Shown here in pieces: positions 31,311 to 40,087 of a stretch of DNA of 44,359 nt (the stretch's first letter is position 1; each line of letters begins with the position of its first letter). Under the pieces are notes generated by a model, which worked only from the letters and a program-made list of their open reading frames with translations, was not told the origin of the DNA and ran no database searches. This DNA is from Oscillospiraceae bacterium. GTDB taxonomy: Bacteria > Bacillota_A > Clostridia > Oscillospirales > CAG-272. The position numbers were made by a program, and so were the translations under genes. The stretch spans positions 1-44,359 of the forward strand of contig SVRU01000012.1 of the NCBI GenBank assembly GCA_015064665.1, given 5' to 3'.

Positions 31311-32174
31311 CTAAATTTCTATAATTAAACCGTCGTATGCCAGAATGAACCCGTTTTCCTCGGCATATCCGAGCATATCGCCGTATCCGACGGTCGCGCT
31401 GTTGTGCGAAAAATGAGTTATGGATTCCCTCGTTGTCTCCTTATAGTTTCCGTTTTCAATAAAACGGCGGCGTTCTTCAATGACGTTCGGAATTCCGAGA
31501 TGATTGGTTTCACCGGTTCTTTGCGACGTTGCGTTACGTGTGGCAAAAGTACATTCGTAGGATACAAAATCAAACTTGATGTTGTTTTCTCGAAGCCACT
31601 CCATAACCTCAGGCTTGAAATATCCCGAATCGTTATGTACGAGAAGGTTTTTACCTTCCTTTTCAAAAAGATAAACGTACGGATGCGGTGTTCCGTGCGT
31701 TGCGGGAAGTGCCGTTACCTTAAATCCGCACATCTCGCGGCTTTCGTAAGGTTTCATCGCATCGAAGACAACCGTTCCCGCTTCGAGCATCGCGCGTCCC
31801 TCGCGCCCTCTGCCGTCCCAATCGCGCAAAGCATGCTCCGAGACGTCCTCTGACCCGTGCAAAACAAGCGAATGGGCAGACATATTATGAGAATAACCTT
31901 CTTTACGCATCAAAAGCTCTGCCGGATAAAAATGATCCATATGCACGTGAGTTATAAGAACGTGCTCAAGCTTTGACATATCAAATCCGTATTTCAAGGA
32001 GTGCGTATACGTATCCGAACCGAAATCAATGAGCAATGAGTCGTCGAGAAGAATCTGAGAACGAGTTCTTACGTATCTTCCGCCCTTTTCGCGAGCCTCC
32101 TTACAAACGTCGCATCCGCAAAATACTCCGGGAATACCCTCGGCAGCCGCCGTTCCCCAATACTGAAGCTTCAT
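31311..32174 (-). CDS. MBL-fold metallo-hydrolase (PhnP/PqqB-like)
   Basis: 287 residues from ATG 32174. That start is chosen because the ATG four codons upstream itself forms part of the GGAGG ribosome binding site. Features are MKLQYWGTAAAEGIPGVFCG, the family cysteines CGCDVC, LLIDFGSDTY, the metal motif ITHVHMDHFYP, ATHGTPHPYVYL (His) and LLVHNDSGYF (Asp). The N-terminal Cys cluster and this plan resemble PhnP-type phosphodiesterases. It probably cleaves a cyclic phosphate or other phosphodiester, or a lactone of a sugar intermediate. It has its own probable promoter and is co-transcribed with the Gfo/Idh/MocA gene downstream. Confidence 0.88.
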   Translation of the reverse strand: MKLQYWGTAAAEGIPGVFCGCDVCKEAREKGGRYVRTRSQILLDDSLLIDFGSDTYTHSLKYGFDMSKLEHVLITHVHMDHFYPAELLMRKEGYSHNMSAHSLVLHGSEDVSEHALRDWDGRGREGRAMLEAGTVVFDAMKPYESREMCGFKVTALPATHGTPHPYVYLFEKEGKNLLVHNDSGYFKPEVMEWLRENNIKFDFVSYECTFATRNATSQRTGETNHLGIPNVIEERRRFIENGNYKETTRESITHFSHNSATVGYGDMLGYAEENGFILAYDGLIIEI

Positions 32175-32206
32175 TTTATCCTCCAATGCAAATATATTCT
32201 ATAAGA

Positions 32207-32235
32207 ATAATATCATGTTTTTGTATTTTTTTCAA
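32207..32235 (-). promoter_or_regulatory. Probable promoter of the MBL-oxidoreductase pair
   Basis: Minus-strand TTGAAA (32230-32235) and TATTAT (32207-32212) with 17-base spacing, inside the 97-base gap after the preceding gene. Confidence 0.55.
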
Positions 32236-32271
32236 TCCTAATAATCATCACGTTTATTTCAAATATTGACT

Positions 32272-33114
32272 TTAGACCGTTATCCATTCGCCAAGCGCAT
32301 GCGTACCCTTGATTGCCGCCTCGCGAAGCTTCATAACCTCAAGAGTTTCCTCCTTGTCAAAGGGCAGCTTGCCGTTTTCAAAGAAATCTACTATTTTCTC
32401 AATGAGGTTTGGAAAATGCCCTCTTCCCGAGGATTTATAAACTCTGTCACCGTTCTCATTTTCGGATGATGCCGAAAATGCGAGGTCGGGCGAATAGACC
32501 ATCACGGCTTCCTTACCACCCTCAAGCTTGACCGACGATATATACTGCTTACCCTGCTTTTCAACCTTTACGGCAAGAGGCTTGCTCTTGAGTGCCGTAA
32601 TTACCATTTCCGCCTGATGAACGGCATACTCGTCGAAATTCGAGCCACCGCCGTAGGTGGTTATGTATTTTACGTTTTCAAGTCCTAAAATCGCATCGGA
32701 ATAGCGAAGCGCCGAGGATGAGAAAAAGGGTGCGCCGTATTTTTCGCCAAGCTCAAATATTTTCTTTGCCGTCTTGAAATCGGGAGCAAAGGTCTTGTCG
32801 ATATAGGTCCTCTTTCCGTGCTTGAGCACCGCCTCCGCATATCCGAGATGCGTTTCGGGATTTGAGGGTGCGAGAATCATAATTACGTCGGATTTTTCGC
32901 AAAGCTCGTCAATAGTTTCGCATTTTTTCGCTCCATAAGCCTCGCACCACCCGTCAGTGCTTCTTCCGTCAAAGGAAGAAATATTCTTTTCAGCCCACAC
33001 GTATGCAATCTCGTAGCTTTCGCCAATCCTCTCGGCTGCCTCCTTTATCCACGCGGGATAGCTGTTGGCATGCCATTCGCTTATATAATAGTCAACAAAG
33101 CCTATTTTTTTCAT
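32272..33114 (-). CDS. Short, divergent Gfo/Idh/MocA-like protein
   Basis: 280 residues, shorter than the usual 330-390. The start IGFVDYYISEWHANSYPAWI lacks the GxGxxG dinucleotide-binding loop. The EKP catalytic region is replaced by TYIDKTFAPDFKTAKKIFEL, which keeps a Lys in DKT. VIMILAPSNPETHLGYAEAV and DEYAVHQAEMVI keep the family's domain order and a His. It may bind cofactor differently, be structural, or act with its neighbour: its start shares a base with the stop of the upstream oxidoreductase (TAATG), implying equimolar production. Confidence 0.8.
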   Translation of the reverse strand: MKKIGFVDYYISEWHANSYPAWIKEAAERIGESYEIAYVWAEKNISSFDGRSTDGWCEAYGAKKCETIDELCEKSDVIMILAPSNPETHLGYAEAVLKHGKRTYIDKTFAPDFKTAKKIFELGEKYGAPFFSSSALRYSDAILGLENVKYITTYGGGSNFDEYAVHQAEMVITALKSKPLAVKVEKQGKQYISSVKLEGGKEAVMVYSPDLAFSASSENENGDRVYKSSGRGHFPNLIEKIVDFFENGKLPFDKEETLEVMKLREAAIKGTHALGEWITV

Positions 33115-34169
33115 TAACCGTTGACTTCCTTTCTGATATCCGCCGACTGATAGAGATAGTCAAGCACCTTTGCGCTCTCTAGAACGTTGTCGATATGGCT
33201 TCTGGTTTTTACGCCCGTTGTTATTGATTCGATAAACGCGCGGTCCTCGCAAAGAAACATGTTCGGAATATCGTATTCGGGCGTTATGGTTTCAAGAGTT
33301 TTTGCATCGTATATCTCAAATTTGCCGCCGTAGGTAAGTCTTGCCCCCGCCTTGTCGCCAAGGAAGTCTATGAGCATCTCGTTTTTGTCGATATTCTGCG
33401 CCCACGCTCCGTTAAAGGATATGCTCGCCTTATCCGTGCGGATATAACCGGATATAAAGTCGTCAACGTCGTTTACGCCCGTTTCTGTATTTTTGGTATC
33501 CTCCGCCCACATCGACTTGTATTTATATTCCTTCATATCCTTAGCCATTTCGCAATATGCATCGCAGGTAGCATTCACAAGCTTTGCTCCGCCGAGAATA
33601 TAGAGTATGAGGTCAAAGAAATGAACGCCCCAGTCGATAAGTACTCCGCCGCCCGACTCCGCCTTGGTGGTAAATGCTCCGCCGAGTCCGGGAATCGAAC
33701 GGAAGCTTCTGAACGAGCAGTAAACGTGATAAATATTTCCGAATTTGCCCTCTCTGTTAAGCTCTTCAAGCATCTCGACAGACTTGTTATATCGGTTGCA
33801 AACACCGATGTTAACTATTTTGTTCTGACGTCTTGCCTCTTCTGCCATCTCGCAGGAAAGCTTATAATTTACGGTGATGGGCTTCTCGCAGAAAACGTGC
33901 TTTCCCGCTTTGAGAGCCTCCATCGTTATAGTGTAATGAGCATAGTTAGGTGTCAAAACGTACACCGCGTCAACCTCAGGGTCAGCAAGCGCAATTTTAT
34001 AATCGGTTATAACGTTTTCAATTTTCGGAAAATCGACCTTACTCTTCTCTGCTTTTTCTTTGATAAGGTCACACGCATACTTTATTCTGACCTCTTCAAT
34101 TTCAGAAAGCGAGGGAAAATGGCTCCTGTTAGCAATTCTTCCGCATCCTATTACCGCAACTACCTTCAT
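33114..34169 (-). CDS. Gfo/Idh/MocA-family oxidoreductase
   Basis: 351 residues. VAVIGCGRIANRSHFPSL forms the NAD(P) site, HVFCEKPITVNYKLSCEMAE carries the catalytic Lys, and LIDWGVHFFDLILYILGG holds the C-terminal Asp/His. It is the first gene of a minus-strand unit divergent from the second AraC gene, the likely regulator. It is directly coupled to the short Gfo-like gene (shared TAATG). Substrate unknown; sugar or cyclitol dehydrogenase inferred from the family. No clean consensus promoter was found in 34170-34310. Confidence 0.92.
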   Translation of the reverse strand: MKVVAVIGCGRIANRSHFPSLSEIEEVRIKYACDLIKEKAEKSKVDFPKIENVITDYKIALADPEVDAVYVLTPNYAHYTITMEALKAGKHVFCEKPITVNYKLSCEMAEEARRQNKIVNIGVCNRYNKSVEMLEELNREGKFGNIYHVYCSFRSFRSIPGLGGAFTTKAESGGGVLIDWGVHFFDLILYILGGAKLVNATCDAYCEMAKDMKEYKYKSMWAEDTKNTETGVNDVDDFISGYIRTDKASISFNGAWAQNIDKNEMLIDFLGDKAGARLTYGGKFEIYDAKTLETITPEYDIPNMFLCEDRAFIESITTGVKTRSHIDNVLESAKVLDYLYQSADIRKEVNG

Positions 34170-34270
34170 ATATCAAATCTCCTTATTAAAAATATTAAAA
34201 ACATATTTTACACTTTATTTTAACACATTGAGAAGTGTTTTTTAAATACTATTCTTTTTGATAATATTTA

Positions 34271-34337
34271 ACATTTTTTTGTTTTTCTGCATCAAAACGA
34301 GAATTATACTTGACATTTTTTTGTTTTGATGTATAAT
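34271..34337 (+). promoter_or_regulatory. AraC gene promoter with 42-bp-spaced direct repeats
   Basis: TTGACA (34310-34315) and TATAAT (34332-34337) with 16-base spacing. ACATTTTTTTGTTTT occurs at 34271-34285 and again at 34313-34327, exactly 42 bases apart (four helical turns), the second copy overlapping the -35 box. ATCAAAAC/GTTTTGAT inverted halves occur between and within them. Direct repeats on one helix face are typical AraC half-site arrangements. Confidence 0.65.
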
Positions 34338-34363
34338 TGATAAAAAAAGCCGGGAGATTGGAT

Positions 34364-35224
34364 ATGCCTCATTTTCATCTTGACAAAAGCTTTTTAAAAG
34401 CGCCTTTGGCATTCAACGATTTTTACCTTATACAAATTGGCAGACTTTATTTTGCTCCGCTCGACTCTATGCATTTGCACGCGCACAAAAATTGGTTTGA
34501 GCTTACCATCATCACCGACGGAGAGGGCTCGGTTATAACCAACGGAATCGGAACCTCCGTCAAGCGCGGCGACATCTACCTCTCCCTGCCCTGTGATATG
34601 CACGAGATCCGCTCCTCAAAAGACGCACCGATGAAATACGACTTCTTCTCCTTCTATACCGAAGATCCCGTATATAAATCCGAGCTTGAGAAAATAGCCG
34701 GCTGTCTTTCTCCGAGTGACAGAGTGTTTTTAGATGAAAGGATCTCCGCCCTCGTTTGCGATGCCATAATGGAATTTATAGACAACTCAAGATTTTCCGA
34801 AGAGCTTCTCTACTCGATATTCAAGCAGATAACAATTTATATTATCCGTAATTTTGCTTCCGAAACCGCAAAAAACAGAATCCGCAATGCAACGGAGGCA
34901 GACGCGATATGCTATCAGATAATGAATTACGTAGACACACACGTCTACACCATAACGAATCTTGAGAGCATATCCAAGGTCATGAAATACAATTATTCCT
35001 ACCTTTCCTCGCTTTTCAAGAAAACAACCGGAAACACGCTTCTTTCCTATTACCGCAAAAAAAGACTTGAAGCTGCGCGTCTGCTCATTCTTGAGGAAAA
35101 AATGAAAATATCCGATATTGCAGATTCGCTCAATTACTCCTCACTTTACTCGTTCAGCAGAGCGTTTAAAGAAACCTACGGCATGTCCCCGAAAAAGTTC
35201 GCGCAGGAAAACAGAAAAAAATAA
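34364..35224 (+). CDS. AraC-family regulator with N-terminal cupin domain
   Basis: 286 residues from ATG 34364, which follows CGGGAG; an upstream in-frame start would overlap the -10 box. The N-terminal half is an AraC_binding cupin (MHLHAHKNWFELTIITDGEG, GDIYLSLPCDMHEIRSS). The C-terminal ~100 residues are the double HTH (NLESISKVMKYNYSYLSSLF, KISDIADSLNYSSLYSFSRA, GMSPKKFAQ). It is divergent from the Gfo/Idh/MocA operon and preceded by 42-bp-spaced direct repeats, so it probably controls itself and that operon. It ends at a shared terminator. Confidence 0.93.
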   Translation: MPHFHLDKSFLKAPLAFNDFYLIQIGRLYFAPLDSMHLHAHKNWFELTIITDGEGSVITNGIGTSVKRGDIYLSLPCDMHEIRSSKDAPMKYDFFSFYTEDPVYKSELEKIAGCLSPSDRVFLDERISALVCDAIMEFIDNSRFSEELLYSIFKQITIYIIRNFASETAKNRIRNATEADAICYQIMNYVDTHVYTITNLESISKVMKYNYSYLSSLFKKTTGNTLLSYYRKKRLEAARLLILEEKMKISDIADSLNYSSLYSFSRAFKETYGMSPKKFAQENRKK

Positions 35225-35225
35225 C

Positions 35226-35272
35226 AAAAACTCTGCCTTGCGGCACAAACGGTGTCACAAGGCAGAGTTTTT
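35226..35272. terminator. Bidirectional terminator between AraC and the SurA-like gene
   Basis: AAAAACTCTGCCTTG pairs perfectly with CAAGGCAGAGTTTTT around a 17-base loop. It ends both the AraC unit and the convergent 43.2-35.3 kb housekeeping operon. Confidence 0.92.
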
Positions 35273-35275
35273 CTA

Positions 35276-36511
35276 TTAAAACACGGGATTATATATATAG
35301 TTGTAAGGAAGAAGCAAAATATCTATTTCGTCAAACCTTTTATCAAATTCAACCCCTTCAATAAGCTCAGATATCTGTTTGGAAAAGAATATGTCCGACA
35401 AATCCGAATAAAAATCGCTAAAGCAGGTTTCAAGAGAATCTTCATCAAGGTCTGCGGTATCCGTTTCGTATTTATATACGAAACATACGCCAAAATCGAC
35501 CTCGGCTTCTCCGAATTCGCCAACCGATAATTCGTACGCGGTCTTCGCTATATCTTCAAACTCGTCTTCAAACGCCTTGGAAAAATCAGTATCCGGGTGA
35601 AAATAATAACCAAGCTCGCGGGCTTCGGGATCTCCCTCGTCGTTATGCTCAAGATAGTAATCAAACATCGTCGAGCCCATCTCGGCATCGCCCGTTCCGA
35701 TAGCGTCTATATAACCGCGGATCTCGTTTATAAGATTTTGTCTTTCGGCTTTTTCTTCATCGTTAAGCTCACGTGTTTCATAGCTTCCGTCGCTACTAAC
35801 CACACGGTTGCCGTCGTCATCAAGCACGAACGCCGTTTCGGTTCTGATGAACAAAAGCTTTACGTGACTGAACTCCGAGAGATATTCGGCAACAAGCTCA
35901 CTCTCTCCCTTAAGGTTTCCACCGCCGTCACCGCAAACGATAGTCTGAGCAACCGCAGATTTATAGCTCATTTTGACGGCGTCTTTGTAAGAGTCGTAGG
36001 AAAACCCGAATTCCTTGACCGCCTTATTGAAGACGTCCTTTTTTCCGTCGGCTTTGTAGGTTAACGTTTCCTCGATTGCGGTCGATATCTGTTTTTTCTC
36101 ATCGGAAGAAAGAGTCGCATATCTGTCGTACAGGTAGTTTGTTACGAGAACCTGACCTATATATTCACGAAGCCCTTCTTTAAGAATATCTCCGTAGCTC
36201 TTTCCGTTGCCCGAGTCCTTTCTCCAGAATCCGAGAGTGTCCTCAACGCCGACAACCCCCGATGCCGAAAGCGAGCTCATAAATGCATACTTATACTGAG
36301 TTGCAAAATACGACGCAACCTCAATATCCATTCCGACGCTTCTGTAGCTTGCTACTGTTCTTGACTTCTTCACCGCGGATATAATTCCGAGCACGGCTCC
36401 AAAAATTATGGCGATAGCTACGAAAATGCAAATAAATATTAGCAAAATTTTATTCTTTTTATTGTTTTTGCCGTTTAACCGATTCTTTTTGTTTTTAGCT
36501 TTTTTGACCAT
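35276..36511 (-). CDS. Membrane-anchored SurA/PrsA-like foldase-type protein
   Basis: 411 residues from ATG 36511, chosen because AGAGGA lies at a proper distance; earlier in-frame starts are TTG/ATG further inside mfd. A very basic N-terminus (KKAKNKKNRLNGKNNKKN) leads to one membrane helix (about 21-46). The outer part has a SurA-N-like helical region (YFATQYKYAFMSSL, LREYIGQVLVTNYLYDRYAT) and then an acidic stretch, with LGYYFHPDTDFSKAFEDEFE followed by AYELSVGEFGE, as in parvulin-type domains. Active-site parvulin residues are not obvious, so a chaperone role is more likely than prolyl isomerase activity. It overlaps mfd by 17 bases, as last gene of the operon. Confidence 0.75.
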   Translation of the reverse strand: MVKKAKNKKNRLNGKNNKKNKILLIFICIFVAIAIIFGAVLGIISAVKKSRTVASYRSVGMDIEVASYFATQYKYAFMSSLSASGVVGVEDTLGFWRKDSGNGKSYGDILKEGLREYIGQVLVTNYLYDRYATLSSDEKKQISTAIEETLTYKADGKKDVFNKAVKEFGFSYDSYKDAVKMSYKSAVAQTIVCGDGGGNLKGESELVAEYLSEFSHVKLLFIRTETAFVLDDDGNRVVSSDGSYETRELNDEEKAERQNLINEIRGYIDAIGTGDAEMGSTMFDYYLEHNDEGDPEARELGYYFHPDTDFSKAFEDEFEDIAKTAYELSVGEFGEAEVDFGVCFVYKYETDTADLDEDSLETCFSDFYSDLSDIFFSKQISELIEGVEFDKRFDEIDILLLPYNYIYNPVF

Positions 36512-39500
36512 CGTCAGTGTCCTCTTTCTGCTCATCAAAGCAGAGTATTTTATAGTATTCTTTTATTATATCAATGGCTTTTTCAACCGCATCCTCACCA
36601 GACTTTAAACGATAGACCACGCCGAGTGAGCCAACCGACTTAAAGGTAAGTCCCGCGTATTTTTCAAACAGCTCCGACCATATTGCAAGCTCGGGTTTCT
36701 CGGGCAGAAACGTAAGCGTCCCGTTGTTAAGTTCAACCTTCTTAATTTTACATTTTGAACATACGGCACGCAAAAGAGATATTCCAACAAGGCGCACGAC
36801 CTCTTTCGGCGGATTTCCGAATCTGTCGATAAACTCATCAATAATATCTTCAAGGTCACACGGCTCGCTTATAAGAGATATCTTTTTGTACATTTCCATT
36901 CTCTGCGCGCTTTGAGAGATATAGGATTCGGGTATGTTTGCGCTCAGCTTTATATTGATCGTCGACTCAAACTGCGCCGCAGGCGCTTTTCCGGTTTCTT
37001 CAAGCACAGCTTCATTCAAAAGCTTAACATACAGATCGTATCCAACGCTGTCAATATAACCGTGCTGCTCCGCGCCGAGAAGATTTCCCGCGCCGCGTAT
37101 CTCAAGATCGCGCAAGGCAACCTTAAATCCTGCTCCGAACTCGGCAAACTCGCGGATTGCAGAGAGTCTTTTGGTTGCAACCTCCGAAAGAGCCTTTCCG
37201 CTTCGGTAGGTGAAATATGCATATGCCTGACGCGAGCTTCGTCCGACTCTTCCGCGTATCTGATGAAGTTGGGAGAGTCCCATTCTGTCAGCATTCTCAA
37301 TAATGAGAGTATTTGCATTCGGCAAATCGACACCCGTTTCTATAATCGTCGTGCAAACGAGAATATCGATTTCCCCTCGCACGAGAAGCTGCCATATGTC
37401 CTCAAGCTCGTCTTTATCCATTTGACCGTGCGCAAACGCGACACGGGCATCGGGTAACGCCCTCATTATCCTACCTGCAACGAAGGCAATATCGTCAATT
37501 TTGTTATAAAGGTAAAGCACCTGTCCGCCTCTTAACAGCTCCTTTTGCATCGCATCGAAAAGTATTCCGTCGTCGTGCTCAAGAACATAGGTCTGTACGG
37601 GTCTTCTCTCACCCGGAGCCTCATCGAGTATCGACATATCGCTGATTCCGTTCATCGCCATGTTTAGCGTTCTCGGAATAGGCGTTGCGCTGAGGGTAAG
37701 CACATCAACGTTCTTTGCCATTTCCTTAAGCTTTTCCTTTTGAGAAACGCCGAATCTTTGCTCCTCGTCAACGATAAGCAGTCCGAGATCGCGGAACTCA
37801 ACCTTCTTTGAAAGAAGCTTGTGCGTACCTATAAGTATATCTATTTCACCCCGTCTTGTTCGGCGCAGAATATTTTCCTGCTGCTTCGGAGTTCTGAATC
37901 TTGAAATCATCTCTACCGTTATCGGATACGCTCTCATACGTGAGCTTGCGGTTTCAAGATGCTGAAGCGCAAGGATAGTTGTGGGAACGAGTATTGCTAC
38001 CTGCTTTCCGCCCATTACCGCTTTAAACGCCGCGCGTAAGGCAACCTCGGTCTTTCCGAATCCGACGTCGCCGCAAAGAAGTCTGTTCATCGGAATCGGC
38101 TTCATCATATCCGCCTTTATTTCCTCAATTGCGGTAAGCTGCGACTCGGTCTCCTCAAAATCAAAGGAAGCCGCAAACTCATCCTCAAGGTCGGAATCCG
38201 CGGGGAAAGCAAATCCCGGCTTCTTTTGCCTTTCGGCGTAGAGCCGTATCAGATCCTTTGCTATATCCTTTGCGGCAGATTTCGCCTTTGTTTTCGCACG
38301 GGTCCAGTCTCCTCCGCCCATGTGAGAAAGCTTTACCGTGCCGTCCTTGTCCTTTTCTCCGATATATTTGCCGATGTATTCAAGTCTGTCGCAGGGAACG
38401 AAAAGCTTATCCGTACCCGCGTATTTTATGGTTATATAATCCTTTGTTATGCCGTCAACAGTAACCGTCTGCATGCCCTCGAAAAGACCGATACCGTAAT
38501 TTGCATGGACTACGTAATCTCCAACCGAAAGGTCGGCGTAACTCATAAGACGCTGACCCGCGCCGCCCGCTTTTCTGAGAATTCTCTGACGGCGGCGGTT
38601 TGCCATAACGGCGCGCCCCTTGTCCTTCGACATTGAAAGCACTGCAATTCTCGCTGATATCAGATCGTATCCCTCGTCGACCTTGCCGATATCGACGGCT
38701 ATCTGTCCGGGTTCAAGTAAGTCCAAATCGAAATTTTCATTATCATATATAGGAACGGATGCTATATCAGCACCGGCAAGCGACGAAATAAGCGACTCAG
38801 CTCCTGCTTCGTTCTCACAGAAGATCAAAATTCTGTAACCCGCTTTTCTGAATGCCGATAGGTCTTCAAAAAGCATGGACGGGTTGTCGCCGTACGCAAC
38901 CGTTCTTCTGCACCTGAAACCGAAAAGTCCCGATGCGCGAGTATTTCCAAGACCGGACGAAAAGGGATTTATATGAAGCGTCAGGTTGTTATTTAAAAAT
39001 TCGGTATATTCCCGCTCACCCGCCGTATATAACGCGGCCTGCGGACTGACGACCCCCATATCAAGCATTGACGCGCGCTCTTTTTCAAGGTTGTCAACCT
39101 TGCTTTTCAGCTCCTCAAGAGAGCCGTTAGTGTCAACCACGAATACGGCGCATCTTTTATATGACTCAAAATAGCTGAAAAGATTCGCAAATTCATCATA
39201 AATTATGCCGATATATTTATCTCTGAAATTTAAAATTCTGCTTGATTCCAGCGCGTTTTTTTCGGATTTGAGATGCATCTCTATCTCTTCTCTCTTAGCT
39301 TTTTCAAGTAGCCGATTAACCGTTTCAAGAAGCCTTGCCCTTGCTTGAGAGTCAACAAGCACCTCGGTCGCCGGCAATAACGACAAATTGCAATCGCCGT
39401 CAAGAGAACGTTGCGTTGCAGGGTCGAAATATACAATTCTGTCAATTTCATCGCCGAAAAATTCTATTCTCACGGGGTCTTTTTCAGCTTCTGCCCATAC

Positions 39501-40064
39501 GTCTATTATACCTCCGCGGCGTGAAAACTGTCCCGCGCTTTCAACAAGCTCTACCCTTGCAAACCCAAGCGAAATAAGACGTTCGGTCAAATCCTCGGGT
39601 GAAATTTCATCTCCGCATTCAATGGAAAGAGCCGCCGAAGCAAGCAAATCCTCGGGAATAGTTCTCGAAAGAGCAGCAGACGGAGTCGTAACCACCGCGT
39701 CGCACTCACCGTTCATAAGCGCGCAAAGCACCGAAAGCCTCTCACGCTCTGTGTCGTGGGAGGCTGAAATATTATGAAATACAAAATCGCGAGCCTTATA
39801 TTCAAGAGTATTAAGTCCCGAGTTGCATAAAGACGTCGCAAACCTTTCCCGCTCCGACTCGCTTCCGACGATAATCAATGCCGGTGCCTTAGAAAATTTC
39901 TTCAGCTCTTCGATTGCCTCGGCAATATACGCCGTTGACGCTCCCGCAGTTAAACCGTTAATGATTAACGGCTTGGGATTTGCAACCGAAATCTGCTCAC
40001 GCATCAGTTGAACCGAAGAGGAAAATTCCTTGTCGCAGCGGATAAGCCTTGAAAGCCTTTTCAT
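36495..40064 (-). CDS. mfd: Transcription-repair coupling factor
   Basis: 1189 residues, full length. UvrB-homology region at the N-terminus (RYSRRGGIIDVW-like FSRRGGIIDVWAEAEKDPVR). The RNA-polymerase-interacting CarD-like domain is at ~510-580 (SVGDYVVHANYGIGLFEGMQ). The SF2 translocase has LLCGDVGFGKTEVALRAAFK (Walker A), LLIVDEEQRFGVSQKEK, LSATPIPRTLNMAMNG and QIRGRVGRSSRQAYAYF. The C-terminal TRCF domain follows. Mfd removes stalled RNA polymerase from lesions and recruits UvrA. The gene starts 23 bases after pth, a common Firmicute pairing (pth-mfd), and the SurA-like gene follows it as in prsA/surA-type arrangements. Confidence 0.98.
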   Translation of the reverse strand: MKRLSRLIRCDKEFSSSVQLMREQISVANPKPLIINGLTAGASTAYIAEAIEELKKFSKAPALIIVGSESERERFATSLCNSGLNTLEYKARDFVFHNISASHDTERERLSVLCALMNGECDAVVTTPSAALSRTIPEDLLASAALSIECGDEISPEDLTERLISLGFARVELVESAGQFSRRGGIIDVWAEAEKDPVRIEFFGDEIDRIVYFDPATQRSLDGDCNLSLLPATEVLVDSQARARLLETVNRLLEKAKREEIEMHLKSEKNALESSRILNFRDKYIGIIYDEFANLFSYFESYKRCAVFVVDTNGSLEELKSKVDNLEKERASMLDMGVVSPQAALYTAGEREYTEFLNNNLTLHINPFSSGLGNTRASGLFGFRCRRTVAYGDNPSMLFEDLSAFRKAGYRILIFCENEAGAESLISSLAGADIASVPIYDNENFDLDLLEPGQIAVDIGKVDEGYDLISARIAVLSMSKDKGRAVMANRRRQRILRKAGGAGQRLMSYADLSVGDYVVHANYGIGLFEGMQTVTVDGITKDYITIKYAGTDKLFVPCDRLEYIGKYIGEKDKDGTVKLSHMGGGDWTRAKTKAKSAAKDIAKDLIRLYAERQKKPGFAFPADSDLEDEFAASFDFEETESQLTAIEEIKADMMKPIPMNRLLCGDVGFGKTEVALRAAFKAVMGGKQVAILVPTTILALQHLETASSRMRAYPITVEMISRFRTPKQQENILRRTRRGEIDILIGTHKLLSKKVEFRDLGLLIVDEEQRFGVSQKEKLKEMAKNVDVLTLSATPIPRTLNMAMNGISDMSILDEAPGERRPVQTYVLEHDDGILFDAMQKELLRGGQVLYLYNKIDDIAFVAGRIMRALPDARVAFAHGQMDKDELEDIWQLLVRGEIDILVCTTIIETGVDLPNANTLIIENADRMGLSQLHQIRGRVGRSSRQAYAYFTYRSGKALSEVATKRLSAIREFAEFGAGFKVALRDLEIRGAGNLLGAEQHGYIDSVGYDLYVKLLNEAVLEETGKAPAAQFESTINIKLSANIPESYISQSAQRMEMYKKISLISEPCDLEDIIDEFIDRFGNPPKEVVRLVGISLLRAVCSKCKIKKVELNNGTLTFLPEKPELAIWSELFEKYAGLTFKSVGSLGVVYRLKSGEDAVEKAIDIIKEYYKILCFDEQKEDTDDGQKS

Positions 40065-40087
40065 AGGATTCTTATCCTTTTTTTGCG

